Positions 1-6,298 of a stretch of 7,409 nucleotides of DNA are shown in pieces. Both the position numbers and the translations under genes were made by a program. The notes beneath the pieces are model-generated. The model worked only from the letters and a program-made list of their open reading frames with translations, searched no databases and had not been told where the DNA came from. The stretch lies in assembly GCA_034435395.1 (NCBI GenBank), contig DAOTXK010000145.1:1-7409 (forward strand), read 5' to 3'. The DNA comes from DAOTXK01 sp034435395. Its GTDB lineage: Bacteria > Chloroflexota > Anaerolineae > Aggregatilineales > Ch27. Within the stretch, counting starts at the first letter, position 1. The number at the start of each line of letters is the position of its first letter.

Positions 1-14
1 GGGGGGGGAGACCC

Positions 15-401
15 TCAGACGATGGCAATGGCGCGGACCGGGGAGCCGGAGCAGCCCTTGAGCTTGAGCGGCAGGGCGATAAGGGGGCAGCGCGGGGCCG
101 GTATCTGATCCAGGTTGGTCAGGTTTTCCAGGATGCAGATACCCCTGGGGAGCAAGGTGCGGTGGGTGGGGAAGGCCGCCGTGGACAGATCGTGAGGATC
201 GACCCAGTCGGGGTCAAAGCTCTCCACGCCGAGGGCTTTGATCGGTTTGGCCGCCAGGTAATCAACCGCCCGGCGCGTCAGGTACGGCCAGCCGTCCGCC
301 CAGTAGGCCGAGGCCCGCTCGCCCGGCTTCCAGTTGGCCGAGTGCCCGGTGTGCAGCAGGACGATGTCGCCGTGTCTGATCGTTTTCGCGGCTCCCGCCG
401 G
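15..401 (-). pseudogene. Cyclase / kynurenine formamidase-family protein, N-terminal half missing
   Basis: Reading the minus strand from 401 to the TGA at 15-17 gives about 128 residues that match the C-terminal half of the cyclase family (metal-dependent hydrolases such as kynurenine formamidase). Visible family landmarks are HGDIVLLHTGHS, then GVESFDPDW, then ILENLTNLDQIP, and the closing LPLKLKGCSGSPVRAIAIV. Full proteins are about 210-260 residues long, and their metal-binding HxGTHxDxPxH motif lies in the N-terminal half. Here an in-frame TAA sits at 402-404, just upstream of the homologous part. There is no ATG or TTG in frame; the first GTG, at 225-227, would leave only 70 residues. 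None of the three minus-strand frames over 405-500 shows cyclase sequence. I see a 5'-truncated remnant that can hardly be active, because the metal ligands are gone. An assembly join near base 400 is the alternative. The family call is firm; the exact substrate cannot be told. Confidence 0.8.
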
Positions 402-402
402 T

Positions 403-408
403 TATAAT
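403..408 (+). promoter_or_regulatory. Perfect -10 box (TATAAT) upstream of the NagZ-type gene
   Basis: TATAAT at 403-408 matches the sigma-70 type -10 consensus exactly and stands out in GC-rich sequence. A -35 box at the usual distance is poor (TCGTTT at 380-385, 17-base spacer). Transcription would begin near 415, giving a leader of about 85 bases before the ATG at 501. The box overlaps the in-frame stop that closes the broken cyclase reading frame. The -10 match is seen; promoter activity is inferred. Confidence 0.45.
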
Positions 409-500
409 CCGGGTTCAGGGATCAACCAGACCCTTTTTAACTTAACCTTCCAATGCGTGGGATGCGGCGGCGCATTGGGGAGCCTGAACAGGGGGCGGGT

Positions 501-2057
501 ATGTTTTCACTGGCGGAGAAAGTCGGGCAGATGTTGCTGGTGGGGTTCCCCGGCCTGGAAGCCCCGGCATACGTGCGGGAGTGGCTGGCCGAGGGCCGTA
601 TTGGGGGGGTGGTGCTGTTTGCGCGGAATGTGTCCAGCCCTTCGCAACTGGCCGAGCTGGCCGGGACTTTGCACCAGGCGGCCCCGACGCCGGTGTTGAT
701 CGCCATCGACCAGGAAGGCGGCGTGGTGGCGCGCCTGCGGGAGGGCTTCACCGAAAGCCCCGGCGCGATGGCGCTGGGCGCGGCGGACTCCGAGGCGCTG
801 GCCGAAGCGGTGGCCGCTGCCCTGGCGACGGAGCTGCGGGCGCTGGGGATCAACTGGAATCTCGCGCCGGTGGTGGACATCGGCCATGACAGCAGCAACC
901 CTGTCATTGGCACGCGGACGCTGGGGACGGACGCCCGCCGGGTCAGCCGGCTGGCCGTCGCCCAGGTGCGCGGCTTCCAGAAGGCTGGCGTGGCCGCCTG
1001 TGCCAAACACTTCCCCGGCCATGGCAACACCCCCACCGACTCCCACGTGGCGCTGCCCATCGTCCGCGGCTCGCTGGACTTTCTTTGGGAACATGACCTG
1101 GTGCCTTTCCGGGCGGCGGTCGAGGCTGGCGTGGCCACGGTGATGCTCAGCCATGTCAAGTTTGAGGCGCTGGATGCCGTCTATCCAGCCACGCTGTCCC
1201 CGGCCCTGGCGACCGGCCTGCTGCGGGAGGACGTGGGTTTCACCGGGCTGGCCGTCACCGACTGCATGGAGATGAAGGCTGTCGCTGACAACTATGGGGC
1301 GGGCGAATCCGCCGTGCTGGCGGTGCTGGCGGGCGCTGATGCCATGTTTTTCTCCCATACCCGCGCCCGGCAGGAGGAAGTGTACGCCGCGCTGCTGGCG
1401 GCGGCGCAATCCGGACGGCTGCCGCCCGCCCGGATCGACGAGGCCGTCGGGCGGATCATGGCGGTGAAGGAGCGGTTCGCCGTGACCGGGCCGCCGCGGG
1501 TGGACCTTATCCGGCATCCTGACCACCTGGTGGTGTGCCAGCAGGCGGCGCGGGCGGGCACGGTGCTGGTACGCGCGGACGGGGCGGTGTTTCCGCTCCC
1601 GGCTGATGGCGACCGATCGGTTGCCCTGGTCGAGTTTGCATCGCCGCTGGAATCGGCGGCCATGGATCAGGTTGGCGAGACCGGCCTGGGAACCGTGCTG
1701 CGCCAGCGGGCGGCGGACATCCAGCACCTGGTGTTGAGTCCAACCGCGCCGGAGGCCCGCGCCCTGGCCCGCGCCCGGCAGCTGGCGACGGACGCAGACG
1801 TGCTGATCGTGGCCACCCGCAGCGCGCACCTGTTCCCCAGGCAGCGCGAGACGGCTCAGGAGTTGCTGGGGCTGGCCCGCCAGCGCATCCTGCTCTGCCT
1901 GCGCAATCCCTACGATGTCGAAGTCCTGACCGGCGCTGAGGCGGTGGTATGCACCTGCGGGGATGGCCAGCCGTCACTGGAGGCGGCGGTGGACGCGCTG
2001 TTGGGGCGGTTCACGCCGACGGGTCAGTTGCCGGTCCCGGTGAAGCTGGCCGGGTAA
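501..2057 (+). CDS. nagZ: Beta-N-acetylhexosaminidase, glycoside hydrolase family 3, NagZ type
   Basis: This 518-residue, two-domain GH3 enzyme should remove terminal beta-linked GlcNAc from muropeptides or chito-oligosaccharides. The barrel domain carries DQEGG (D70), the IGTRTLG segment, and KHFPGHGNTPTDSH at about residues 169-182. Its Asp-His pair (D180, H182) is the acid/base dyad that marks NagZ enzymes. The likely nucleophile is D254 in GLAVTDCMEMKAV. A GH3 C-terminal domain runs from about residue 335 to the end, as in the longer Bacillus YbbD type and unlike the short enterobacterial NagZ. No signal peptide is visible, so the enzyme is probably cytoplasmic. I chose ATG 501 because AGGGGG (490-495) precedes it at good spacing and family homology begins at once (MFSLAEKVGQML). 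ATGs at 453 and 462 lack a ribosome site and would add a non-family arginine-rich stretch. The transporter genes follow on the same strand after 116 bases with their own promoter. The family is sure; muropeptide versus chitin substrate is open. Confidence 0.93.
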   Translation: MFSLAEKVGQMLLVGFPGLEAPAYVREWLAEGRIGGVVLFARNVSSPSQLAELAGTLHQAAPTPVLIAIDQEGGVVARLREGFTESPGAMALGAADSEALAEAVAAALATELRALGINWNLAPVVDIGHDSSNPVIGTRTLGTDARRVSRLAVAQVRGFQKAGVAACAKHFPGHGNTPTDSHVALPIVRGSLDFLWEHDLVPFRAAVEAGVATVMLSHVKFEALDAVYPATLSPALATGLLREDVGFTGLAVTDCMEMKAVADNYGAGESAVLAVLAGADAMFFSHTRARQEEVYAALLAAAQSGRLPPARIDEAVGRIMAVKERFAVTGPPRVDLIRHPDHLVVCQQAARAGTVLVRADGAVFPLPADGDRSVALVEFASPLESAAMDQVGETGLGTVLRQRAADIQHLVLSPTAPEARALARARQLATDADVLIVATRSAHLFPRQRETAQELLGLARQRILLCLRNPYDVEVLTGAEAVVCTCGDGQPSLEAAVDALLGRFTPTGQLPVPVKLAG

Positions 2058-2070
2058 GCGGACGTCGGCC

Positions 2071-2083
2071 CCGCCAGCGGCGG
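2071..2083 (+). terminator. Weak GC hairpin after the NagZ-type gene, no T-tract
   Basis: CCGCC (2071-2075) pairs with GGCGG (2079-2083) around a three-base loop, 14 bases after the stop codon. No run of T follows; the next bases are AATTGACA, the -35 box of the next promoter. At best this is a weak terminator or stalling point, so some read-through from the hydrolase gene into the transporter genes is possible. Confidence 0.2.
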
Positions 2084-2085
2084 AA

Positions 2086-2115
2086 TTGACACTATTGCCC
2101 AAATGGGGCAATATT
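2086..2115 (+). promoter_or_regulatory. Promoter of the transporter operon
   Basis: TTGACA at 2086-2091 is a perfect -35 box. With an 18-base spacer the -10 is AATATT (2110-2115, four of six consensus bases). With a 20-base spacer, TATTGT (2112-2117) also fits four of six. Either start lies about 50 bases before the binding-protein ATG. A strong -35, a mediocre -10 and an inverted repeat in the spacer are typical of a controlled promoter. The boxes are seen; activity is inferred. Confidence 0.55.
2093..2113 (+). promoter_or_regulatory. Operator-like inverted repeat between -35 and -10
   Basis: TATTGCCC (2093-2100) and GGGCAATA (2106-2113) form a perfect 8-bp inverted repeat around AAATG. Allowing a two-base bulge, the symmetry runs on into CAC/GTG outside. 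The repeat starts one base after the -35 box and overlaps the candidate -10, where a repressor would block RNA polymerase or a MerR-type regulator could act. No T-tract follows, so it is a poor terminator. No regulator gene lies in the window and I do not recognise the motif as that of a known family. Confidence 0.5.
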
Positions 2116-2162
2116 GTGATTGGAGATTTTCCACAACTACACCCGATCCTAATGAATTTCTG

Positions 2163-2168
2163 AGGAGG
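2163..2168 (+). promoter_or_regulatory. Strong Shine-Dalgarno site of the binding-protein gene
   Basis: AGGAGG lies five bases before ATG 2174 and is the best ribosome-binding site in the window. This agrees with the need to make far more binding protein than membrane components. It also fixes the start, which opens directly into a signal peptide. Confidence 0.8.
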
Positions 2169-2173
2169 AGAGC

Positions 2174-3922
2174 ATGCGGAAAATTACTATTCTTATACTG
2201 GCGGCGCTGCTCCTGACCAGCATCACCCCGGCGGTCGGCCAGGCAGCCCCCAGCGGCACGTTCTACGGGGCCTGGCCGTACTTCCTGCCGCCGGACGGCC
2301 ACCTGAACAGCTTTTCCACCGGCGGCCCGGCCAGCAGCCTCGGCCTGTACTACCGCTGGGTGGAACTGGAGATGGCCTACTACCTGGCAGGCAGCAACTC
2401 GTATGATCCGATGCTGGCCGAAAGCTGGGAGTTCGAAGGCGACGACGCCTTTGTGGTCCGTCTGCGCCAGGACGCCCAGTGGAGCAATGGCGATCCGATC
2501 ACCGCTGATGACCTGGTGGGCACCTACGCCATCGGTCGTATCCTCCAGTGGAGCGACTTCGACTACGTGGACGAAGTGGTGAAGGTTGACGACTACACCG
2601 TCCGCTTCACGCTCAGCAATCCCTCCCTTCTGGTCCGGCACCTGATCCTCCGGACGAGCATCCGCAGCATGGCCGTTTACGGCGACCTGGCCGCCGCAGC
2701 CACCGAGGTGTACGAGAGCGGGGCCGGCAAAGACAGCCAGGAATGGCTTGACCTCCAGACCGAGATCAAGGAGTTCCGTCCGACGGAGGTCGTCGCCAGC
2801 GGGCCGTTCATCTACACGCTGGACGACATCGGCGACAGCTTCATGACCCTGCACTGGCAGCCTAACAGCATCTTCTCCGAGACCGTTCACTTCGGCGAGG
2901 TTAAAATCTGGTACGGCGAGACCGAGGCCGTGACCCCGCTGGTGCTGGATGGCCAGGTGAGTTACGCCACCCACGGCTTCCCGCCGGCGACCGACCAGGC
3001 CATGATCGACGCCGGGCTGCGCATCATCCGCGGCCCCTATGGCTACGGGGCGTCGGTTTACTTCAACCACGACATTTACCCCTGGAACCGTAAGGAAGTG
3101 CGCCAGGCCGTGGCGATGGTCATCGACCGCGAGGAGAACGCCTTCCTCACCAAGGGCCTGAGTGCTCTCCCGGTGAAGTATATGGCTGGCTTCTCCGACA
3201 ATCTGGTCCGGCTGTGGCTGACCGAAGACGAGATGGCCGAGCTGAACACCTACGAATATAATCCCGAAGCAGCCGAGGAATTGTTGCTCAGCATCGGCTT
3301 CACCCGCGACGCCAACGGCAAGTGGCTGGACGATAACGGCGATCCGGTGGCTGCCGAGTACATCTTCCAGGCCGAGTGGGCGGACTATGGGGCCGCGGCC
3401 CAGAACGCCATCGACCAGATGAACGAGTTCGGCTTCGACATCACCGGTCGCGCCGTGCAGTGGCAGCAGCTCGACGAGGACCTGAAAAATGGTAACTTCA
3501 CTCTGACGGTCCGCAGTTGGGGCTGGCCCTCGCCGTTCCCCGGCGATCAGTTGAACGGCCCGCTGTATCGCTGGAACTACACCGGCCTGGGCGAGGGTGG
3601 CCTGCCGGGCATCAACTTCCCGATGCAGTTCGAGTGGAACGGCCAGCAGCTGGACTATGCGCAGTTGATCGCTGACGCGGGCGCTGGCCTGGATACGGAG
3701 GCGCAGCGGCCCTATGTGGTGCAGGCGGCCATGGTCTTCAACGACATGCTGCCCGTAGTGCCGCTGAGCGAGGCCCTGGCCAACAACCCGCTCAACGAGA
3801 ATCTGGTCAGCGGCGCGCCGCCGGACGACGATCCGATCTGGCTCAACGGCGGGGGTACCACCGATAACTACATCACCTACCTGGTGTTGACGGGCGTGCT
3901 CCAGCCGGGGCCGGGAGCATAA
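2174..3922 (+). CDS. ABC transporter solute-binding protein, family 5 (peptide/oligosaccharide type)
   Basis: This 582-residue extracytoplasmic protein is the capture component of a Dpp/Opp-class importer. It opens with a Sec signal peptide: MRK, then the hydrophobic stretch ITILILAALLLTSI, and likely cleavage after VGQA at residue 24. No cysteine follows in lipobox position, so it is not a lipoprotein. Family 5 landmarks are LAESWEF near 81-87, VRLRQDAQWSNGDPITADD near 95-113 and a VKVDDYTVRFTL strand near 137-147. VYFNHDIYPWNRKEVRQAVAMVIDRE near 295-320 is the usual hinge-domain helix region. Length fits the family (500-600). An aromatic segment, SWGWPSPFP...LYRWNY at about 448-469, recalls family 5 proteins that bind oligosaccharides, but this cannot settle the ligand. 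The gene leads the operon, with its own promoter and strong ribosome site, and is separated from the permease genes by a hairpin. Peptides, chito-oligosaccharides or other sugars are all possible. Confidence 0.92.
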   Translation: MRKITILILAALLLTSITPAVGQAAPSGTFYGAWPYFLPPDGHLNSFSTGGPASSLGLYYRWVELEMAYYLAGSNSYDPMLAESWEFEGDDAFVVRLRQDAQWSNGDPITADDLVGTYAIGRILQWSDFDYVDEVVKVDDYTVRFTLSNPSLLVRHLILRTSIRSMAVYGDLAAAATEVYESGAGKDSQEWLDLQTEIKEFRPTEVVASGPFIYTLDDIGDSFMTLHWQPNSIFSETVHFGEVKIWYGETEAVTPLVLDGQVSYATHGFPPATDQAMIDAGLRIIRGPYGYGASVYFNHDIYPWNRKEVRQAVAMVIDREENAFLTKGLSALPVKYMAGFSDNLVRLWLTEDEMAELNTYEYNPEAAEELLLSIGFTRDANGKWLDDNGDPVAAEYIFQAEWADYGAAAQNAIDQMNEFGFDITGRAVQWQQLDEDLKNGNFTLTVRSWGWPSPFPGDQLNGPLYRWNYTGLGEGGLPGINFPMQFEWNGQQLDYAQLIADAGAGLDTEAQRPYVVQAAMVFNDMLPVVPLSEALANNPLNENLVSGAPPDDDPIWLNGGGTTDNYITYLVLTGVLQPGPGA

Positions 3923-3948
3923 ATTCCGCCGTGCGGTAAAGGTTTGGA

Positions 3949-3978
3949 CCGGGTGGGGGCCGCGCGGCCCTCACCCGG
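3949..3978 (+). promoter_or_regulatory. GC-rich hairpin between binding-protein and permease genes
   Basis: Bases 3949-3961 pair with 3966-3978 over 13 positions, including one G-T (G-U) pair at 3956/3971, around a GCGC loop. It begins 27 bases after the binding-protein stop. What follows (CTTAACTTCCC) is not a true T-tract, so it is at most a partial terminator. In solute-binding-protein-first operons such structures commonly shield the upstream message from 3' exonucleases and lower downstream expression. That is the likely role here. The pairing is seen; the role is inferred. Confidence 0.6.
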
Positions 3979-4024
3979 CTTAACTTCCCACCGTTGCCAT
4001 CATGTCCTTACCGCCAGGGGTACC

Positions 4025-5101
4025 ATGGAAGCCACCCAGGTTCGTCCATCCACGCCGGTCCAACCCAGACGTGGCCTCCTCCGCCGTATCGGGGCGAGTT
4101 ATACCGTTCGCACCCTGCTGCAGGGCGTCCTCACCATCTGGGTGGTGATGACGTTCACCTTCGTGCTCATCCGCCAGATGCCGTCCAACCCGGTGCAGAT
4201 CGAGACGGAGCGGTTGATCCGGGAAGAGAACCTGACCTACGAGGAAGCCTACAACCGGGCGGCGGCCCTGTTTGACTTTGATCCCAATACGCCCATCCTT
4301 GAGCAATACGTGGCCTACCTGGGCAAATTGATCCGCCTGGACCTGGGCCGGTCGATCACGTCCGCCGGGACCCCGGTGCTTGATCAAATCCTGCAATATC
4401 TACCCTGGACTCTGTTCAGCGTGGGTTTCGGCCTGCTCATCAGCTTCACCGTTGGCATTTTCGCTGGCATGACCATGGCCTACTGGCGCGGCAGCGCGTT
4501 CGACAACGTGGTCACGGCCCTGGCCTCGATTCTGTTCGGCATCCCCAACTACATCACGGCGCTGCTCATCATCCTGATTCTGGGCGTGCAGTTGAAGGTG
4601 TTTGAGGTGAGCAGCGCGTTTGGCCGGGTAGATCCGGGCATCGAGCCGGGGTTCACCTTTGAATACCTGGCCAGCGTCCTGGAGCACGCCGTGCTGCCAG
4701 TCCTGACCTATGTCTCGGCGACGGTGGGCGGCTGGATACTGTCCATGAAAAGCAGCACCATCGCCACGCTGGGCGAGGAATACGTCACGGTGGCGCACGC
4801 CCGCGGCCTGGGCCAGTGGCGCATCCTGACCAGTTATGTGGGCCGCAACGCCATGCTGCCGCTGGTGACGCGGCTGGCGATCAGCATCGGCTTTGTGGTC
4901 GGCGGCAGCGTGATCATCGAGGACATCTACCGCTATCGCGGGCTGGGGAAATTCCTGGTGCAGTCCATCGTGGCGCGTGATTACACGTCGATGCAGGGGG
5001 TTTTTCTGGTCATCACCGTTGCCGTGGTGTTTGCCAACATGCTGGCCGACGTGCTGTACGGGTTTCTCGATCCGCGCGTTCGCGTTGGTAGGGAAGAATA
5101 A
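4025..5101 (+). CDS. ABC transporter permease, DppB/OppB type
   Basis: This 358-residue integral membrane protein is one half of the translocation pore. After a basic cytoplasmic tail (RRGLLRRIG near 15-23) comes the first membrane helix at about 32-50. An external loop of about 75 residues with the family-typical LDLGRSI follows. Further helices lie near 127-150, 162-188, 220-240, 278-298 and 325-347. The cytoplasmic EAA loop that contacts the ATPase is EEYVTVAHARGLGQWRIL at about 251-268. The family ending FLDPRVR is present. I chose ATG 4025 because AGGGG (4016-4020) precedes it by four bases. A TTG at 3944 would run the protein through the intergenic hairpin and add 27 residues unlike the family. 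The stop codon abuts the next start (TAAATG), suggesting translational coupling of the two permeases. The substrate cannot be read from this protein. Confidence 0.93.
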   Translation: MEATQVRPSTPVQPRRGLLRRIGASYTVRTLLQGVLTIWVVMTFTFVLIRQMPSNPVQIETERLIREENLTYEEAYNRAAALFDFDPNTPILEQYVAYLGKLIRLDLGRSITSAGTPVLDQILQYLPWTLFSVGFGLLISFTVGIFAGMTMAYWRGSAFDNVVTALASILFGIPNYITALLIILILGVQLKVFEVSSAFGRVDPGIEPGFTFEYLASVLEHAVLPVLTYVSATVGGWILSMKSSTIATLGEEYVTVAHARGLGQWRILTSYVGRNAMLPLVTRLAISIGFVVGGSVIIEDIYRYRGLGKFLVQSIVARDYTSMQGVFLVITVAVVFANMLADVLYGFLDPRVRVGREE

Positions 5102-6289
5102 ATGGATTTTCAAACCGTCGCCAGCCCGGTTGGACTGATCATCGGGGCGGTGTGCGGCCTGGTCCCGCTGGCGATTGCCATCCGCAACCACACGCTCCAG
5201 CCCGGCATCTGGGGCTTTCTCGCCTGCCTGGTGGGCGGCTTTGCCTGCGGCATTCTGGGCGGCCTGCCCATGATCGTGCTGGCGGTGGCCGTGGTGATCT
5301 CGTACACGTACACGGCCAGGGACGATCCTTTTCTCTCGCGGGCGGCGATTGATGAGGTGGACTTTGAGGAAACCTTTGGCGAGACGCTCACCCGCCAGCT
5401 GGCCACGCTGGGCCGGACCATCCGGGCGGCTTCCCGCGCCCTGGTGCGGAACAAGGCCGGTTTTTTGGGGTTTATCGGCCTCCTGTTTTTTTTCGTCATG
5501 ACCGTGTTTGGGCCGCTGGTGATCCCCTACGACGGCGAGCCACACTATTACGACCGTCGCCGCCCCGACGCGATCAACCTCTTTCAAGGCCCTTCGGCGG
5601 AGTTCCCGCTGGGGCTGGACTGGCAGGGCCGGGATATCCTGTCGCACATCGTCCATGGCGGGCGGGCGCTGATCATCACTGCCGTCCAGGCTGGCCTGAT
5701 GACCACCGTCGTCGCCGTCCTCCTGGGAGCCATAGCGGCCCTGGTCGGCGGCGTTCTGGATCAGCTCTTAAACGCCATGGCCAACTTCATCCTCACCATT
5801 CCCCAGTTCCCGCTGCTGGTGGTGCTGGCCGGGTTGATCAGTTTTCAGGATCGGTTTTTCCTGGCCGTGTTGCTGGCGCTGCTGGACTGGCCGACCCTGA
5901 TGCGGGCCGTCCGCGCCCAGGTGCTCAGCCTGCGCCAGCGGGATTATGTGGAGGCGGCCTTCGCCCTGGACCTGGGGCTGCCCCACATCGTGACGCGGGA
6001 AGTGCTGCCCCAGATGATCAGCTACATCGTCATCAGCATGATTTTTTCCATTCGGGCGGCCATGTATGCCATCGTCGGCCTGGTGTTCCTGGGGATGGTG
6101 CCATTCAGCGAGCCGGATTGGGGGGTGATGATCTTCATGGGCCGCAGCCAGGGGGCGCTGTTCTCCGCCGAGGCGGCCAGCATGCTCCTCTCGCCGGTGC
6201 TGGCGGTGGCGCTGTTCCAGCTGTCGCTGGTGCTGTTCACCCGGTCGCTGGAAGAGGTCTTTAACCCCCGTTTGCGGGCCGGACTCTAG
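5102..6289 (+). CDS. ABC transporter permease, DppC/OppC type, with extra N-terminal membrane domain
   Basis: This 395-residue protein is the second pore subunit. The normal DppC body begins only near residue 113 (ALVRNKAGFLGFIGLLFF, then FGPLVIPYD). It continues through FPLGLDWQGRDILSHIVHGGR at about 168-188, membrane helices near 190-218, 225-247, 253-270, 303-331 and 362-380, and the EAA loop DYVEAAFALDLGLPHIV at about 281-297. Typical DppC proteins are about 280-310 residues. The extra front part holds three likely membrane segments (about 9-27, 35-53 and 55-70), then an acidic soluble linker (80-112). Positive residues after the first and third segments suggest an outside N-terminus. ATG 5102 directly follows the upstream TAA and has AGGGAAG at 5090-5096 before it. 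No other good start lies nearer the family body, and the extension has normal codon character, so I take it as real. It could be a separate small membrane protein fused to the permease. Confidence 0.92.
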   Translation: MDFQTVASPVGLIIGAVCGLVPLAIAIRNHTLQPGIWGFLACLVGGFACGILGGLPMIVLAVAVVISYTYTARDDPFLSRAAIDEVDFEETFGETLTRQLATLGRTIRAASRALVRNKAGFLGFIGLLFFFVMTVFGPLVIPYDGEPHYYDRRRPDAINLFQGPSAEFPLGLDWQGRDILSHIVHGGRALIITAVQAGLMTTVVAVLLGAIAALVGGVLDQLLNAMANFILTIPQFPLLVVLAGLISFQDRFFLAVLLALLDWPTLMRAVRAQVLSLRQRDYVEAAFALDLGLPHIVTREVLPQMISYIVISMIFSIRAAMYAIVGLVFLGMVPFSEPDWGVMIFMGRSQGALFSAEAASMLLSPVLAVALFQLSLVLFTRSLEEVFNPRLRAGL

Positions 6290-6298
6290 GGAACGCCT

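Noticed and set aside
1..8. Run of eight G at the window start
   Set aside because: It lies just past the stop of the cyclase remnant and has no partner repeat or structure that I can see.
453..500. Longer starts (ATG 453 or 462) for the NagZ-type gene
   Set aside because: No ribosome site precedes them and they add an arginine-rich stretch; family homology begins right at ATG 501.
507..1829. Open frame of 440 codons on the minus strand inside the hydrolase gene, and a similar 240-codon one at 437-1159
   Set aside because: They are antisense to a clearly conserved GH3 gene, are rich in Arg, Gln, His and Pro as expected of GC-rich shadow frames, and match no family I know.
2093..2113. Inverted repeat as a rho-independent terminator for the hydrolase gene
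   Set aside because: No T-tract follows and it lies inside a good promoter, so an operator is the better reading.
3944..4024. Longer start (TTG 3944) for the DppB-type permease
   Set aside because: The added residues run through the hairpin, do not look like the family, and lack a ribosome site; ATG 4025 has one.
5461..5493. T6 and T8 runs in the second permease as a possible slippage or programmed frameshift site
   Set aside because: The frame is intact and the runs encode ordinary membrane-helix phenylalanines; no second overlapping product is evident.
4400..5656. Open frame of 418 codons on the minus strand across both permease genes, and one of 348 codons at 2024-3070
   Set aside because: Both are antisense to well-recognised transporter genes, with low-complexity composition and no domain.
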